Below, piece by piece: positions 55,869 to 63,323 of a stretch of 64,000 nucleotides of DNA. Source of the DNA: an uncultured Shimia sp. GTDB lineage: Bacteria > Pseudomonadota > Alphaproteobacteria > Rhodobacterales > Rhodobacteraceae. The DNA is taken from contig CALCOY010000097.1 of assembly GCA_937897325.1 (NCBI GenBank), forward strand, positions 1 through 64,000, given 5' to 3'. Made by a program: the position numbers and the translations under genes. The notes under the pieces were generated by a model that saw only the letters and a program-made list of their open reading frames with translations, was not told the origin of the DNA and ran no database searches. Position 1 is the stretch's first letter. Each line of letters opens with the position of its first letter.

Positions 55869-56786
55869 TTGAAACCCAATGCGATTGAGGTCTTTGCTCC
55901 TGCAAAGATCAACCTGACGCTGCATGTGACGGGGCAGCGAAATGACGGGTATCATTTGCTTGATTCCCTGGTGGCGTTTGCAACCATTGGTGACGTCGTC
56001 ACAATAAGTGAAGGTGATGCGCTGACATTGGCGGTGGATGGTCCCGAAAACGATGGCCTCCCTGACGACATGCAGAACCTTGCCATGCGCGCTGCGGCCT
56101 TGGTCAGGCAGGATGGGGCTGCTTTGACCCTGACCAAGAACCTCCCGGCCTCCTCAGGTATTGGCGGCGGCTCGGCCGATGCGGCGGCAGCCTATCGAGG
56201 CATGCTGTATCACACAGATCGGACCTGCCGCGATTTGTCTTCGGCCTCTAAAAGTGTTGTCGGCCACCATGCGGAAAAGCTGCTGGCGCTTGGTGCTGAC
56301 ATTCCGATGTGCCTGCTGTCGCGGTCGGCCCGTGTCACAGGTATTGGAGAGCACATCGAACCGCTGAGCCTGCCATACGTCCCTGCTGTTCTCGTGAATT
56401 CACGCCTGCCGGTGGCGACGCCCGATGTCTTTCGTGCGCTGATCCATCGGCAAAACGCTTCGATGCCCGATGAGTTGCCTGTGTTTCAGGATGTGGAGCG
56501 CCTGATCGGCTGGCTCGCAGGTATGCGCAACGACCTCGAAGCCGCTGCACTCAAGGTCGCGCCGGTCATCGGTGATGTGCTTGGGGCCCTGACGGCCTTT
56601 GGCGGCTGCAAATTGGCGCGCATGTCAGGGTCGGGAGCAACCTGCTTTGGTCTTTTTACCACCCCCGAAGCGGCCAGCGATGTTGCGCTGGAACTGGGCG
56701 CAGCCCATCCGGATTGGTGGGTCAAGGAAACGGTATTGGGCGATCAGTCGGCCCTCGCAACACCACAGGCAGACATTCCTGATTGA
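55869..56786 (+). CDS. ispE: 4-diphosphocytidyl-2-C-methyl-D-erythritol kinase
   Basis: The 305-residue GHMP kinase acts in the non-mevalonate isoprenoid pathway. The N-terminal APAKINLTLHVTGQRNDGYHLLDS block and the ATP loop PASSGIGGGSADAAAA are diagnostic. The start is a TTG. A polyprenyl diphosphate synthase, which consumes the pathway product, lies just downstream on the other strand. Confidence 0.95.
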   Translation: MKPNAIEVFAPAKINLTLHVTGQRNDGYHLLDSLVAFATIGDVVTISEGDALTLAVDGPENDGLPDDMQNLAMRAAALVRQDGAALTLTKNLPASSGIGGGSADAAAAYRGMLYHTDRTCRDLSSASKSVVGHHAEKLLALGADIPMCLLSRSARVTGIGEHIEPLSLPYVPAVLVNSRLPVATPDVFRALIHRQNASMPDELPVFQDVERLIGWLAGMRNDLEAAALKVAPVIGDVLGALTAFGGCKLARMSGSGATCFGLFTTPEAASDVALELGAAHPDWWVKETVLGDQSALATPQADIPD

Positions 56787-56846
56787 CCGAACGCTTATCA
56801 AAAGAATTGCCAATGCGAGATAAGTTCACGGTTTTGGACTCTGAGT

Positions 56847-57845
56847 TCAGTTGATCCGCTCAACCACGTAATCGGCCAGATCAATCAGTGTGTCGCGGAC
56901 ATCGTTCGCGGGCAGGGTGCCAAGCGCCGTCTTGGCCCTATCGGCCCAGCCGATCGCATCCGCCCGAGTTGCGGCAAGCGTGTCATACTTGGCCAGAAGA
57001 GACAGCGCGTGTTCCAGATCGCTATCACTTTGCTGACCCTTCTCTATGGTCCGGATCCAAAAGGCGCGTTCTTCCGCGGTGGCTTGCTTCACAGCCTTGA
57101 TGACTGGCAGGGTCAGTTTGCGTTCACGGAAATCATCCCCGACATTCTTTCCTGTCGCCGCGCTGTCCCCCTGATAGTCCAGCAGATCGTCCACGATTTG
57201 AAAGGCGATGCCAAGGCAATCCCCGTAGTCGAACAAGGCTTTGACATGTGCCTCCGGGCTGCCCGCGATTACACCACCGACCTCTGTCGCGGCCGAGAAC
57301 AAGGCCGCCGTCTTCCCCCGTACCACCCGCAGATAAACCTCTTCATCCGTAGCGAGGTTCTGGGCCGCCGTCAGCTGCAGCACTTCGCCCTCGGCAATGG
57401 TAGCAGCTGCATTCGATAGAATATCAAGCACCCGCAGGCTTCCCGTCTCGACCATCAACTGGAACGAGCGCGCAAACAGGTAGTCGCCCACAAGAACCGA
57501 AGATTTGTTGTCCCAAAGCAAGTTCGCCGTCGGACGCCCACGCCGTTGGCCGCTTTCGTCGACCACATCGTCATGCAGCAGGGTGGCCGTGTGAATGAAC
57601 TCGACCGTCGCGGCCAGATTGATATGGAAGGGCCCGTCATAGCCGCACATGATCGCCGAACCGAGCGTCAGCATGGGCCGCAGCCGTTTGCCCCCCGCAT
57701 CGACCAGATGACGGGTGACTTCCGGGATCCGGGGTGCATGTTCCGAAGCCATCCGCTCGCGGATCAGTGCGTTCATTGCGTCAAGCTCCGGCGCAAGCCG
57801 CTCTGCCAACCGTTCATGCGGTTTGGAAATCACTCTGGTGTCCAT
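56847..57845 (-). CDS. Polyprenyl diphosphate synthase (long-chain, quinone side chain)
   Basis: The 332-residue trans-isoprenyl synthase carries both aspartate-rich motifs: first at Asp92-Asp93-x2-Asp96 (LLHDDVVDES) and second at Asp219-Asp220-x2-Asp223 (QIVDDLLDY). GGKRLRPML is also typical. Small residues before the first motif fit a long-chain product such as octa- or decaprenyl for ubiquinone. Its promoter region is shared with the divergent DUF2007 gene. Confidence 0.94.
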   Translation of the reverse strand: MDTRVISKPHERLAERLAPELDAMNALIRERMASEHAPRIPEVTRHLVDAGGKRLRPMLTLGSAIMCGYDGPFHINLAATVEFIHTATLLHDDVVDESGQRRGRPTANLLWDNKSSVLVGDYLFARSFQLMVETGSLRVLDILSNAAATIAEGEVLQLTAAQNLATDEEVYLRVVRGKTAALFSAATEVGGVIAGSPEAHVKALFDYGDCLGIAFQIVDDLLDYQGDSAATGKNVGDDFRERKLTLPVIKAVKQATAEERAFWIRTIEKGQQSDSDLEHALSLLAKYDTLAATRADAIGWADRAKTALGTLPANDVRDTLIDLADYVVERIN

Positions 57846-57901
57846 TGCAAATCCAAAGCCAGGCTCGACAAGGGTCGCACCGCGCTATTAAATCCCCGCT
57901 T

Positions 57902-58117
57902 ATGAAGGAACTCCTGCGTAGCACCGATCCGACGATCATCGCCTTTGCATCTGCCCTTCTCCAAGGGGAGGATATAGACTGCTTTCAAATGGACGTAAAC
58001 ATGAGCATCCTGGAAGGCGGGATCGGGATCTTTCCACGCCGCTTGATGGTGCATGAAGACGACCATGATGCCGCTCTTCGTGTGATGCGCGACAATGACA
58101 TCGATCTCGGATACTGA
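57902..58117 (+). CDS. DUF2007-family signal-transducing-type small protein
   Basis: The 71-residue protein has the compact alpha/beta fold of DUF2007: MKELLRSTDPTIIAFASALLQGEDI, a short variable loop, then RRLMVHEDDHDAALRVM. The role is unknown. It overlaps the next gene by 23 bases. The ATG at 57902 was chosen because the longer reading enters the opposite-strand synthase gene. Confidence 0.85.
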   Translation: MKELLRSTDPTIIAFASALLQGEDIDCFQMDVNMSILEGGIGIFPRRLMVHEDDHDAALRVMRDNDIDLGY

Positions 58118-58838
58118 TCTCACGCATGATGCGTTTTTGGGCGGAAAGCTCCGTATCTGGCAGCCTAAAGAGGGGTATCGCGCAGGCGTAGATCCCGTTT
58201 TGCTTGCGGCCTGTGTTCCTGCGCGCGCCGGTCAAAGCGTACTGGACCTTGGTTGTGGAGTGGGAACTGCGGCGCTATGCCTCGGGGCGCGTGTGCGTGA
58301 TCTGACGCTTTTAGGTGTCGAAAGACAGGCACTCTATGCCGATGTCGCCCGGCGCAACGGGCTTGATGCGGTCACAGCCGACATCGCGGCATTGCCGAGC
58401 ACGTTGCGGCAACGGCGCTTCGACCATGTGCTGATCAACCCGCCTTACTACTCGCCCGATGCACACAAGGCCTCCACCAGGCAGGATCGAAGCGATGCGC
58501 GCGTTGAGGCCACACCGCTTGCCAGATGGATCGACGTTGCCGCCCGACGCCTGAAGCCGAAAGGTCACCTGCATGTGATTCACCGGGCAGAAAGACTGCC
58601 GCAGCTTTTGACGCTGGTTTCGGAGAAACTGGGCAGTATAGAGGTTCTGCCGCTTCAGCCAAGGGTGCAAAAACCGGCAGAGCTGATCATTTTGCGAGCA
58701 CGGAAAGAGGGGCGCGCCGACTTTCGGCTTCGCGCTCCGATTGTGCTGCACTGCGGCAAGCGTCATTTGCGCGATGGCGAAGGCTACAGCCCTGAAATTG
58801 AAGAGGTTCTTCGACGGGGCGCCGCTTTGTGGCTCTGA
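58095..58838 (+). CDS. SAM-dependent methyltransferase, tRNA1(Val) adenine-N6 type
   Basis: The 247-residue enzyme has the SAM-binding motif LDLGCGVGTAALCLG (about 50-64) and the catalytic NPPYY motif (about 115-119) of N6-adenine methyltransferases. The N-terminal KLRIWQPKEGYRAGVDPVLLA block is characteristic of the TrmN6/YfiC group acting on tRNA. It overlaps the DUF2007 gene. RNA rather than protein methylation is inferred from family. Confidence 0.88.
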   Translation: MTSISDTDLTHDAFLGGKLRIWQPKEGYRAGVDPVLLAACVPARAGQSVLDLGCGVGTAALCLGARVRDLTLLGVERQALYADVARRNGLDAVTADIAALPSTLRQRRFDHVLINPPYYSPDAHKASTRQDRSDARVEATPLARWIDVAARRLKPKGHLHVIHRAERLPQLLTLVSEKLGSIEVLPLQPRVQKPAELIILRARKEGRADFRLRAPIVLHCGKRHLRDGEGYSPEIEEVLRRGAALWL

Positions 58839-58948
58839 AAAACCGATAAAACCGTATGAAAACTCTGCAGCTGGTGTTGCGCGCGCAGCGTGACAGATCG
58901 CCAAATCTGTGGTTCGGTCGACATATCTTTGAATAGCAGGAGGTTTGT

Positions 58949-59113
58949 ATGAGCGTCGCAGGGCATCTTGAGGAATTGAAAAAGAAGCATCAGACACTCA
59001 GCGTTCAAGTGGAACAAGCGCAGCGTTCTCCCGGCACCGACGATTTGGAGATTGCCACGCTCAAGAAACAGAAGCTCAAGCTGAAAGAAGAGATCAGTCG
59101 ATTATCAAGCTGA
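58949..59113 (+). CDS. Short YdcH/DUF465-like coiled-coil protein
   Basis: This 54-residue gene is easily missed because of its size. It starts MSVAGHLEELKKKHQTLS and ends in ATLKKQKLKLKEEISRL, the L-K-K-x-K-L-x-L-K-x-E-I signature of DUF465. A strong AGCAGGAGG box sits seven bases before the ATG. The 3' end overlaps the end of the opposite-strand exporter pseudogene by nine bases. Confidence 0.8.
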   Translation: MSVAGHLEELKKKHQTLSVQVEQAQRSPGTDDLEIATLKKQKLKLKEEISRLSS

Positions 59114-59502
59114 TTGTTTTGCACGCCAGCTTGTAAGAACGGCCAGCAAAGCACCTCCGGTGATCAGACCAGCCGACAAAAGCAACGCTAGGCTTGGTTT
59201 ATCGCTTACGGCGGCGATCAAAACCAATGTTGAAAGCAGCAGCGCGGCGTAGGAGGCCGTGCAGAGAACCGGTATATTGCATTTCTTCATACCAATGTCC
59301 CAGACGTAAAATGCCAGACCGACAGGTCCCAACCCCTGCAGAATGCTTGCCCAAGTGATTCCGTCGGACGGCCAGACAGGCGTCTCAGTCATCAGGTGCA
59401 GAGGCAGTGACAAGAATGTAAGCGTCCGGTCTGACTGCCCTGCAGTGGTGCGCTGATATCGGATAGTGTCCACTTAGCTAAGTGAAAACTTAAGAGGCCG
59501 GA

Positions 59503-60005
59503 ATGGCGAAGCGGCGCAAGTGCAGGAAGTGGAGCGATGACGAGAAGCCCATGATATGTGCGAAGACTGTCGTTCCGGGCGTTTCGGTTGCTCAGGTGGG
59601 GCGCCGCCCCTCGGCAAGCCAATGCCAAGCCCATCTTCGACGACCTGCGGGACTGGCTGGGCAAGCAACCCACGACCATATCCGGCAAGTCCCCACTCGC
59701 TCAGGCAAACCGCTATTCACTCACGCGCATGCGACGGCCTAGGTCATACCTGGATCACGGCATCTTGGAATTGGACAACAACACAGCCCAACGCACCATG
59801 CGGGCTGCGGGCCATCGCCCTTGTGCGCAAGAACTACGTCTTCGTGGGATCACCCGCCGGTGGTAGCGCGGCCGCCGTGGCATACACGCTCATCGAAACA
59901 GCCAGATTTAACGGTGTCGATCCCGAGACCCGGCGCGCCGACACCGTCGCCCGCATTCCCGACTGCAAAATCACGAAAGTGCAGGATTGGATGCCCTGGA
60001 AATAG
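59503..60005 (+). pseudogene. IS66 transposase remnants (TnpA start joined to TnpC end)
   Basis: The first reading (from 59503, MAKRRKCRKWSDDEKPMIC...PGVSVAQVGRR) is the N-terminus of the small IS66 protein TnpA. At about 59608 it passes, by a deletion, directly into the C-terminal part of the transposase TnpC (AKPIFDDLRDWLGKQ, LDHGILELDNNTAQR, then after a frameshift ALVRKNYVFVGSPAGG and ITKVQDWMPWK, stop 60003-60005). TnpB and most of TnpC, including most catalytic residues, are gone. The element cannot move on its own. Confidence 0.85.
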
Positions 60006-60433
60006 GTCTTCTGAAGCGCTGTTGGGCGATTGCGCCCGGAATAGTCGCATCCACAACGGCTGTGGCTGATGTCTGTGACAAAGTTCGGCCAGCCTGGAAC
60101 CCTGCGGATGGCCCGGTCAACCAACTTGAAGGCCTGGCCTTGTTCTTCTTTGAACCATTTGGCCTGATTGTCTTGGTACCAACCATTACCATTGTTTTGC
60201 TGAGGAAAATCTGGCTCACCGCAATCGTCGTGGCGCTGCTCATTGCAATGGTCTCATTGAACATCAGTACCTGGATTGAAGCCGATGATATGACCAACTT
60301 TGCCATCTCAGAGGGCTGCATCACCGCGCCCGTGCCAACCACCACAATCTTGATCGCGCTTATGGCGATCATCTCAATGACTACTTGGCGCACATCACGA
60401 CGCCGGAAGCCAGCAGCCCGAGCGAACGCTTAC
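60006..60433. other. Unexplained DNA between transposase remnant and right IS end
   Basis: These 428 bases lie inside the element but match no transposase part. Several frames are open. On the plus strand one frame (from an ATG at 59987, through 60598) would encode a protein with two or three membrane helices (segments around LFFFEPFGLIVLVPTITIVLL and IWLTAIVVALLIAMVSL), but its start lies in the transposase remnant and it runs past the IS end. On the minus strand another open frame spans 59971-60393. Neither has a family I recognise. It could be a passenger gene remnant. Confidence 0.35.
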
Positions 60434-60975
60434 ACAAGAGTGCGGACCCAAGACAAAAGACCGCCACGCTTGACGTTGGCACGTCACCCAACCTTCGTGA
60501 AAGCACGGAGTATCCAGACCATGTTAGGGCGCATGTCTTGGCCAGAATGTAGCCCGTTGCCGCGTCTGCCGACACCTCTTATTGCCCGGCTGCAATGACA
60601 AAGCCTCCCCCGGCCAGCCCCATCAAAGCGCCCAATACATGCCCGCCCCGCAGCCTTTTGTCGGGAAGCAAACCGGAAAAGATCACGATCAGCAGCGGTC
60701 AAAGATAGGCAATCAGGATGGCCTCTGCCGGAGGGGCCAAGCGCAGGGCCGAAAAATACAATGCATGATATTCAAAAAGTGCGAATGTGCCTAAGGCGTA
60801 GACGCGCCACGAAAATTGGCGCAACTCCCGCAATCTGCAGGAAAGCACGGCCCGAAGAACGCCGACGAGGCCATCAAGCTCAAAGATCATCGTGTTCAAT
60901 ATCAACCATGGCGCAGAGCCAGCAAGGCCCACAGCAGGACGGACAGGAAGCCGACTGCAGTCGCCTGAGACTTTG

Positions 60976-61914
60976 TCATATGCCCGGCACCGGAACGAGA
61001 TCCATCGCGTCGGTGACATGGGCCGTTTTTTCGATTTCCTCCAGCATCCAGTCGCGGAAGGCGGCGATCTGAGGCCTGTTCTCTGCCCCGTTCAGACACA
61101 AAAAGCGAAACCGACCGCCCGTCCGAAGGGCCAGTTTGTAAGGTGCGGCAAGGCGGCCATCCGCGATGTCTTTTACCACCAAAGCGCGGCGGCCCAGAAC
61201 GACACCAACGCCGGACAGGGCAGCATCCAGCGCATGATCGGCCTGAGAAAAGCGCGGGCCATGTTCAGGCTTGAAATCGATGCCCGCTGCGTAAAACCAG
61301 GCCTCCCAATCGCAACTCGGTTTGAGAAAGTTGATGCTGTCGTCAAAGATCAGAGGCGCATTTATTAGATCGCCGGGCGTTGGAAATTGCTCAACAAGAT
61401 CTGGGGTCATGACCGGACTGACCCATTCCTCGGCCAAGGGCAAAACGTAAAGATCCTCCTTGGTTTCGTAGCCAAAGCGGACCGCCACGTCGATGGCATC
61501 GCGTCCAAAATCCATGAAGCGCAATGAGGCCGAAAACCGCAATTCTATCTGGGGATGTTTCTGCGCAAAGTCATAAAGTCGTGGCGCCAGCCACTTGGCT
61601 GTAAATGCCGGACCCGCTGTCACGATCAATGTCTGATGGTCCTGCAGCCGTTCGGTCGCGCGCCAAGCTGTCGCCAGTGTCCGAAACCCTTCTGCTGCGC
61701 CAGGCGCCAGGGTTTCACCCGCCTCGGTCAATTCGACTGCGCGGTTGAGCCTGCGAAAGAGCGGTGCGCCGAGGTGATCTTCCAATGATTTGATCTGAAA
61801 CGACAAAGCGGCGGGTGTTACGTTCAACTCCTCCGCGGCTTTCGCGAACGACATGTGCCGGGACGCGGCGTCAAATGCGCGTAACGCCGTCAACGGGGGA
61901 AGTCGGTCTGACAT
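60976..61914 (-). CDS. LysR-type transcriptional regulator, GcvA-like
   Basis: The 312-residue regulator starts LPPLTALRAFDAASRHMSF, with the helix-turn-helix at about 8-65 (SFAKAAEELNVTPAALSFQIKSLE), the classic opening of GcvA-group regulators. The effector domain follows (GPAFTAKWLAPRLYDFAQKHPQIEL, IDVAVRFGY, ALDAALSGVGVVLGRR). It was translationally coupled to the exporter gene that is now broken, so its former target may have been that gene. It is divergent from the 38-residue gene at 62025. The effector is unknown. Confidence 0.88.
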   Translation of the reverse strand: MSDRLPPLTALRAFDAASRHMSFAKAAEELNVTPAALSFQIKSLEDHLGAPLFRRLNRAVELTEAGETLAPGAAEGFRTLATAWRATERLQDHQTLIVTAGPAFTAKWLAPRLYDFAQKHPQIELRFSASLRFMDFGRDAIDVAVRFGYETKEDLYVLPLAEEWVSPVMTPDLVEQFPTPGDLINAPLIFDDSINFLKPSCDWEAWFYAAGIDFKPEHGPRFSQADHALDAALSGVGVVLGRRALVVKDIADGRLAAPYKLALRTGGRFRFLCLNGAENRPQIAAFRDWMLEEIEKTAHVTDAMDLVPVPGI

Positions 61915-62024
61915 TGTCGGATAAGATATTCTTGTCTGAAGTGTGCAAAACTCTCGTTTGTCAGCAGGTTATGAAAGGTTCATCTTAGGGTCAATTCAAA
62001 AACACTGATCCAAGGATGCTCGCC

Positions 62025-62141
62025 ATGATCGAAGCGACAACAAACCCCAAAGTCCGCCGCGCCTTTCAAACAGCCCATGCACAGCGTAGTGCTGCGATGC
62101 AATCTGCATGGGGCTGGCTGTTCGGCCGCCGCGCCAACTGA
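62025..62141 (+). CDS. Very small protein (38 residues), unknown function
   Basis: The reading MIEATTNPKVRRAFQTAHAQ continues to SAWGWLFGRRAN. An AAGGA box at 62012-62016 is eight bases before the ATG at 62025; an ATG at 62016 is possible but overlaps that box. The layout (polar helix with VRRAF-x2-AHA-x-R, then a short aromatic tail) resembles short proteins I recall next to GcvA-like regulators in Rhodobacteraceae, but I cannot verify this. It is divergent from the LysR gene, 110 bases apart. Confidence 0.5.
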   Translation: MIEATTNPKVRRAFQTAHAQRSAAMQSAWGWLFGRRAN

Positions 62142-62184
62142 TCTTTCCGCTGATGAACGGCCGTCATCTTACGGAATGCAAGAA

Positions 62185-62209
62185 GGGGCTGGTCTTCTGG
62201 ACCAGCCCC
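62185..62209. terminator. Bidirectional hairpin terminator between two small genes
   Basis: GGGGCTGGTC (62185-62194), loop TTCTG, GACCAGCCCC (62200-62209) is a perfect 10-bp stem. It lies 43 bases after the 38-residue gene and directly after the stop of the opposite-strand 53-residue gene. T-rich but interrupted tracts follow on both strands. Confidence 0.75.
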
Positions 62210-62212
62210 GTT

Positions 62213-62374
62213 TCAGTTCATCTGCTGTTTAGCTTTAGCGATCAAATCGGCAATCTCTGCACCGATTTCATCGCGGCGTCGACCGCTGGTCGATAGATAC
62301 TCTTCCGACAAAATCGCTATGCGATCCGCAGTGTTTTTCATCTTGGTCGGATCAACTTCTGTTGTGCTTTGCAT
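62213..62374 (-). CDS. Very small helical protein (53 residues), unknown function
   Basis: The reading MQSTTEVDPTKMKNTADRIA continues through LSEEYLSTSGRRRDEIGAEI to KAKQQMN, followed directly by the hairpin terminator. It is predicted to be almost entirely helical and charged. AGGCGG lies six bases before the ATG. An in-frame ATG twelve codons in is also possible. The sequence is clean of unusual residues and the terminator spacing supports a real gene. It stands next to the PHB genes on the same strand, 144 bases downstream of phbB. Confidence 0.55.
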   Translation of the reverse strand: MQSTTEVDPTKMKNTADRIAILSEEYLSTSGRRRDEIGAEIADLIAKAKQQMN

Positions 62375-62517
62375 TGTGCCGCCTGCTCTTGTTTGCGTGC
62401 CAAGCTATGCAAGACCTGTAAAATTTTTGTTTCTTCCGCGTCAATGTGCCCGCAAGGCGATGCTGCGGCACGATAGAGGCCGCGCATTTCGGCGCGGCCC
62501 CTCTGCAAAAAAGGGTG

Positions 62518-63240
62518 TCAGACGAAGAACTGAGCGCCGTTGGCCGAGATTGTCGAGCCATTGATAAAGCCCGCATCTTCAGAGGCCAGAAAGCTGACGC
62601 AGCGGGCAATCTCATCCGGTTCCCCCAGACGACCGGCGGGGATCTGGGCGATGATGCTTTCGCGCACTTTTTCTGGCACGGCCATCACCATGTCGGTGCC
62701 GATATAGCCGGGGCAGATCGCGTTTGCCGTGATCCCTGCGCGCGCGCCTTCCTGGGCCAAGGATTTGACGATGCCCAGATCACCGGCCTTAGTCGCGGCA
62801 TAGTTAACTTGTGCGAACTGGCCCTTTTGCCCGTTGATGGACGAGATCACCACAACCCGTCCGAACTTGCGTTCGCGCATGCCGGGCCAGATGGGATGCA
62901 CGGTGTTGAACACGCCGGTCAAATTCGTATCGATCACGTCTTTCCATTGGTCCGGCGTCATCTTGTGGAAGGGGGCATCGCGGGTAATCCCCGCATTGGC
63001 CACGACCGTGTCGATGGGCCCCAGATCCGCCTCAACCTGCGCGATGCCTGCGGCGGAGGCTTCATAATCTGCGACGTTCCACTTGTAGGTCTTGATGCCC
63101 GTTGCGTCGGTAAACTTGGCCGCCGCTTCATCGTTGCCCGCATATGTGGCCGCGACCTCGTAACCGTCCGCCTTCAACGCCTTCGATATTGCCTCTCCGA
63201 TACCACGGCTTCCTCCCGTGACCAGTGCCACACGTCCCAT
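62518..63240 (-). CDS. phbB: Acetoacetyl-CoA reductase
   Basis: The 240-residue short-chain dehydrogenase reduces acetoacetyl-CoA to (R)-3-hydroxybutyryl-CoA with NADPH for polyhydroxybutyrate. It has TGGSRGIGEAI (8-18) and the catalytic Ser-Tyr-Lys set in VVISSINGQKGQFAQVNYAATKAG. Standard length. It lies downstream of phbA on the same strand, so the pair is a probable operon. Confidence 0.96.
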   Translation of the reverse strand: MGRVALVTGGSRGIGEAISKALKADGYEVAATYAGNDEAAAKFTDATGIKTYKWNVADYEASAAGIAQVEADLGPIDTVVANAGITRDAPFHKMTPDQWKDVIDTNLTGVFNTVHPIWPGMRERKFGRVVVISSINGQKGQFAQVNYAATKAGDLGIVKSLAQEGARAGITANAICPGYIGTDMVMAVPEKVRESIIAQIPAGRLGEPDEIARCVSFLASEDAGFINGSTISANGAQFFV

Positions 63241-63323
63241 GTCAGTTCCTTTTTCTGTTTGTCGCGTGATAGCCGGACAAGCCGACCATCACTTTGATGT
63301 GCGTCAATATTTCCTCCGAGGGT

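Larger units (their letters stand above)
59418..60433 (+). mobile_element. Internally deleted IS66-family element with 8-bp target duplication
   Basis: The left end GTAAGCGTCCGGTCTGACTG (59418) and the right end, read inward as GTAAGCGTTCGCTCGGGCTG (60433), form the GTAAGCG inverted repeats of IS66-family elements. The flanks ACAAGAAT (59410-59417) and ACAAGAGT (60434-60441) are an 8-bp target duplication with one later change; 8 bp is the family's size. The element is 1,016 bp instead of the usual 2-2.7 kb. Inside are the start of TnpA, the C-terminal part of TnpC and about 430 bases of unexplained DNA. A perfect 14-bp palindrome CACTTAGCTAAGTG is at 59471-59484, near the tnpA start. Confidence 0.88.
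59105..60979 (-). pseudogene. DMT/EamA-family exporter, broken by IS66-type insertion, stops and frameshift
   Basis: The protein starts at the ATG at 60979 (MTKSQATAVGFLSVLLWALLAL), overlapping the stop of the upstream LysR gene in an ATGA. It then breaks by a frameshift near 60900-60915. An in-frame TGA (near 60700) stands where Trp is expected in AYLWPLLIV, and a TAA lies near 60577. The 1,016-bp element splits it at 60433/59418. Removing the element and one copy of the 8-bp duplication joins FCLGSALL to SLPLHLMTE in frame. The final part (59105-59417) has the family-typical LGPVGLAFYVWDIG. The intact form was probably an amino acid or metabolite exporter of about ten helices controlled by the LysR gene. 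Confidence 0.88.

Noticed and set aside
54480-55955. Very long open frame (491 codons) on the minus strand opposite the TPR gene
   Set aside because: The TPR protein on the plus strand has a signal peptide and clear repeats. The reverse frame is a by-product of codon bias in GC-rich DNA.
58311-58997. Open frame of 228 codons on the minus strand opposite the methyltransferase gene
   Set aside because: The methyltransferase has SAM and NPPYY motifs; the reverse frame has none.
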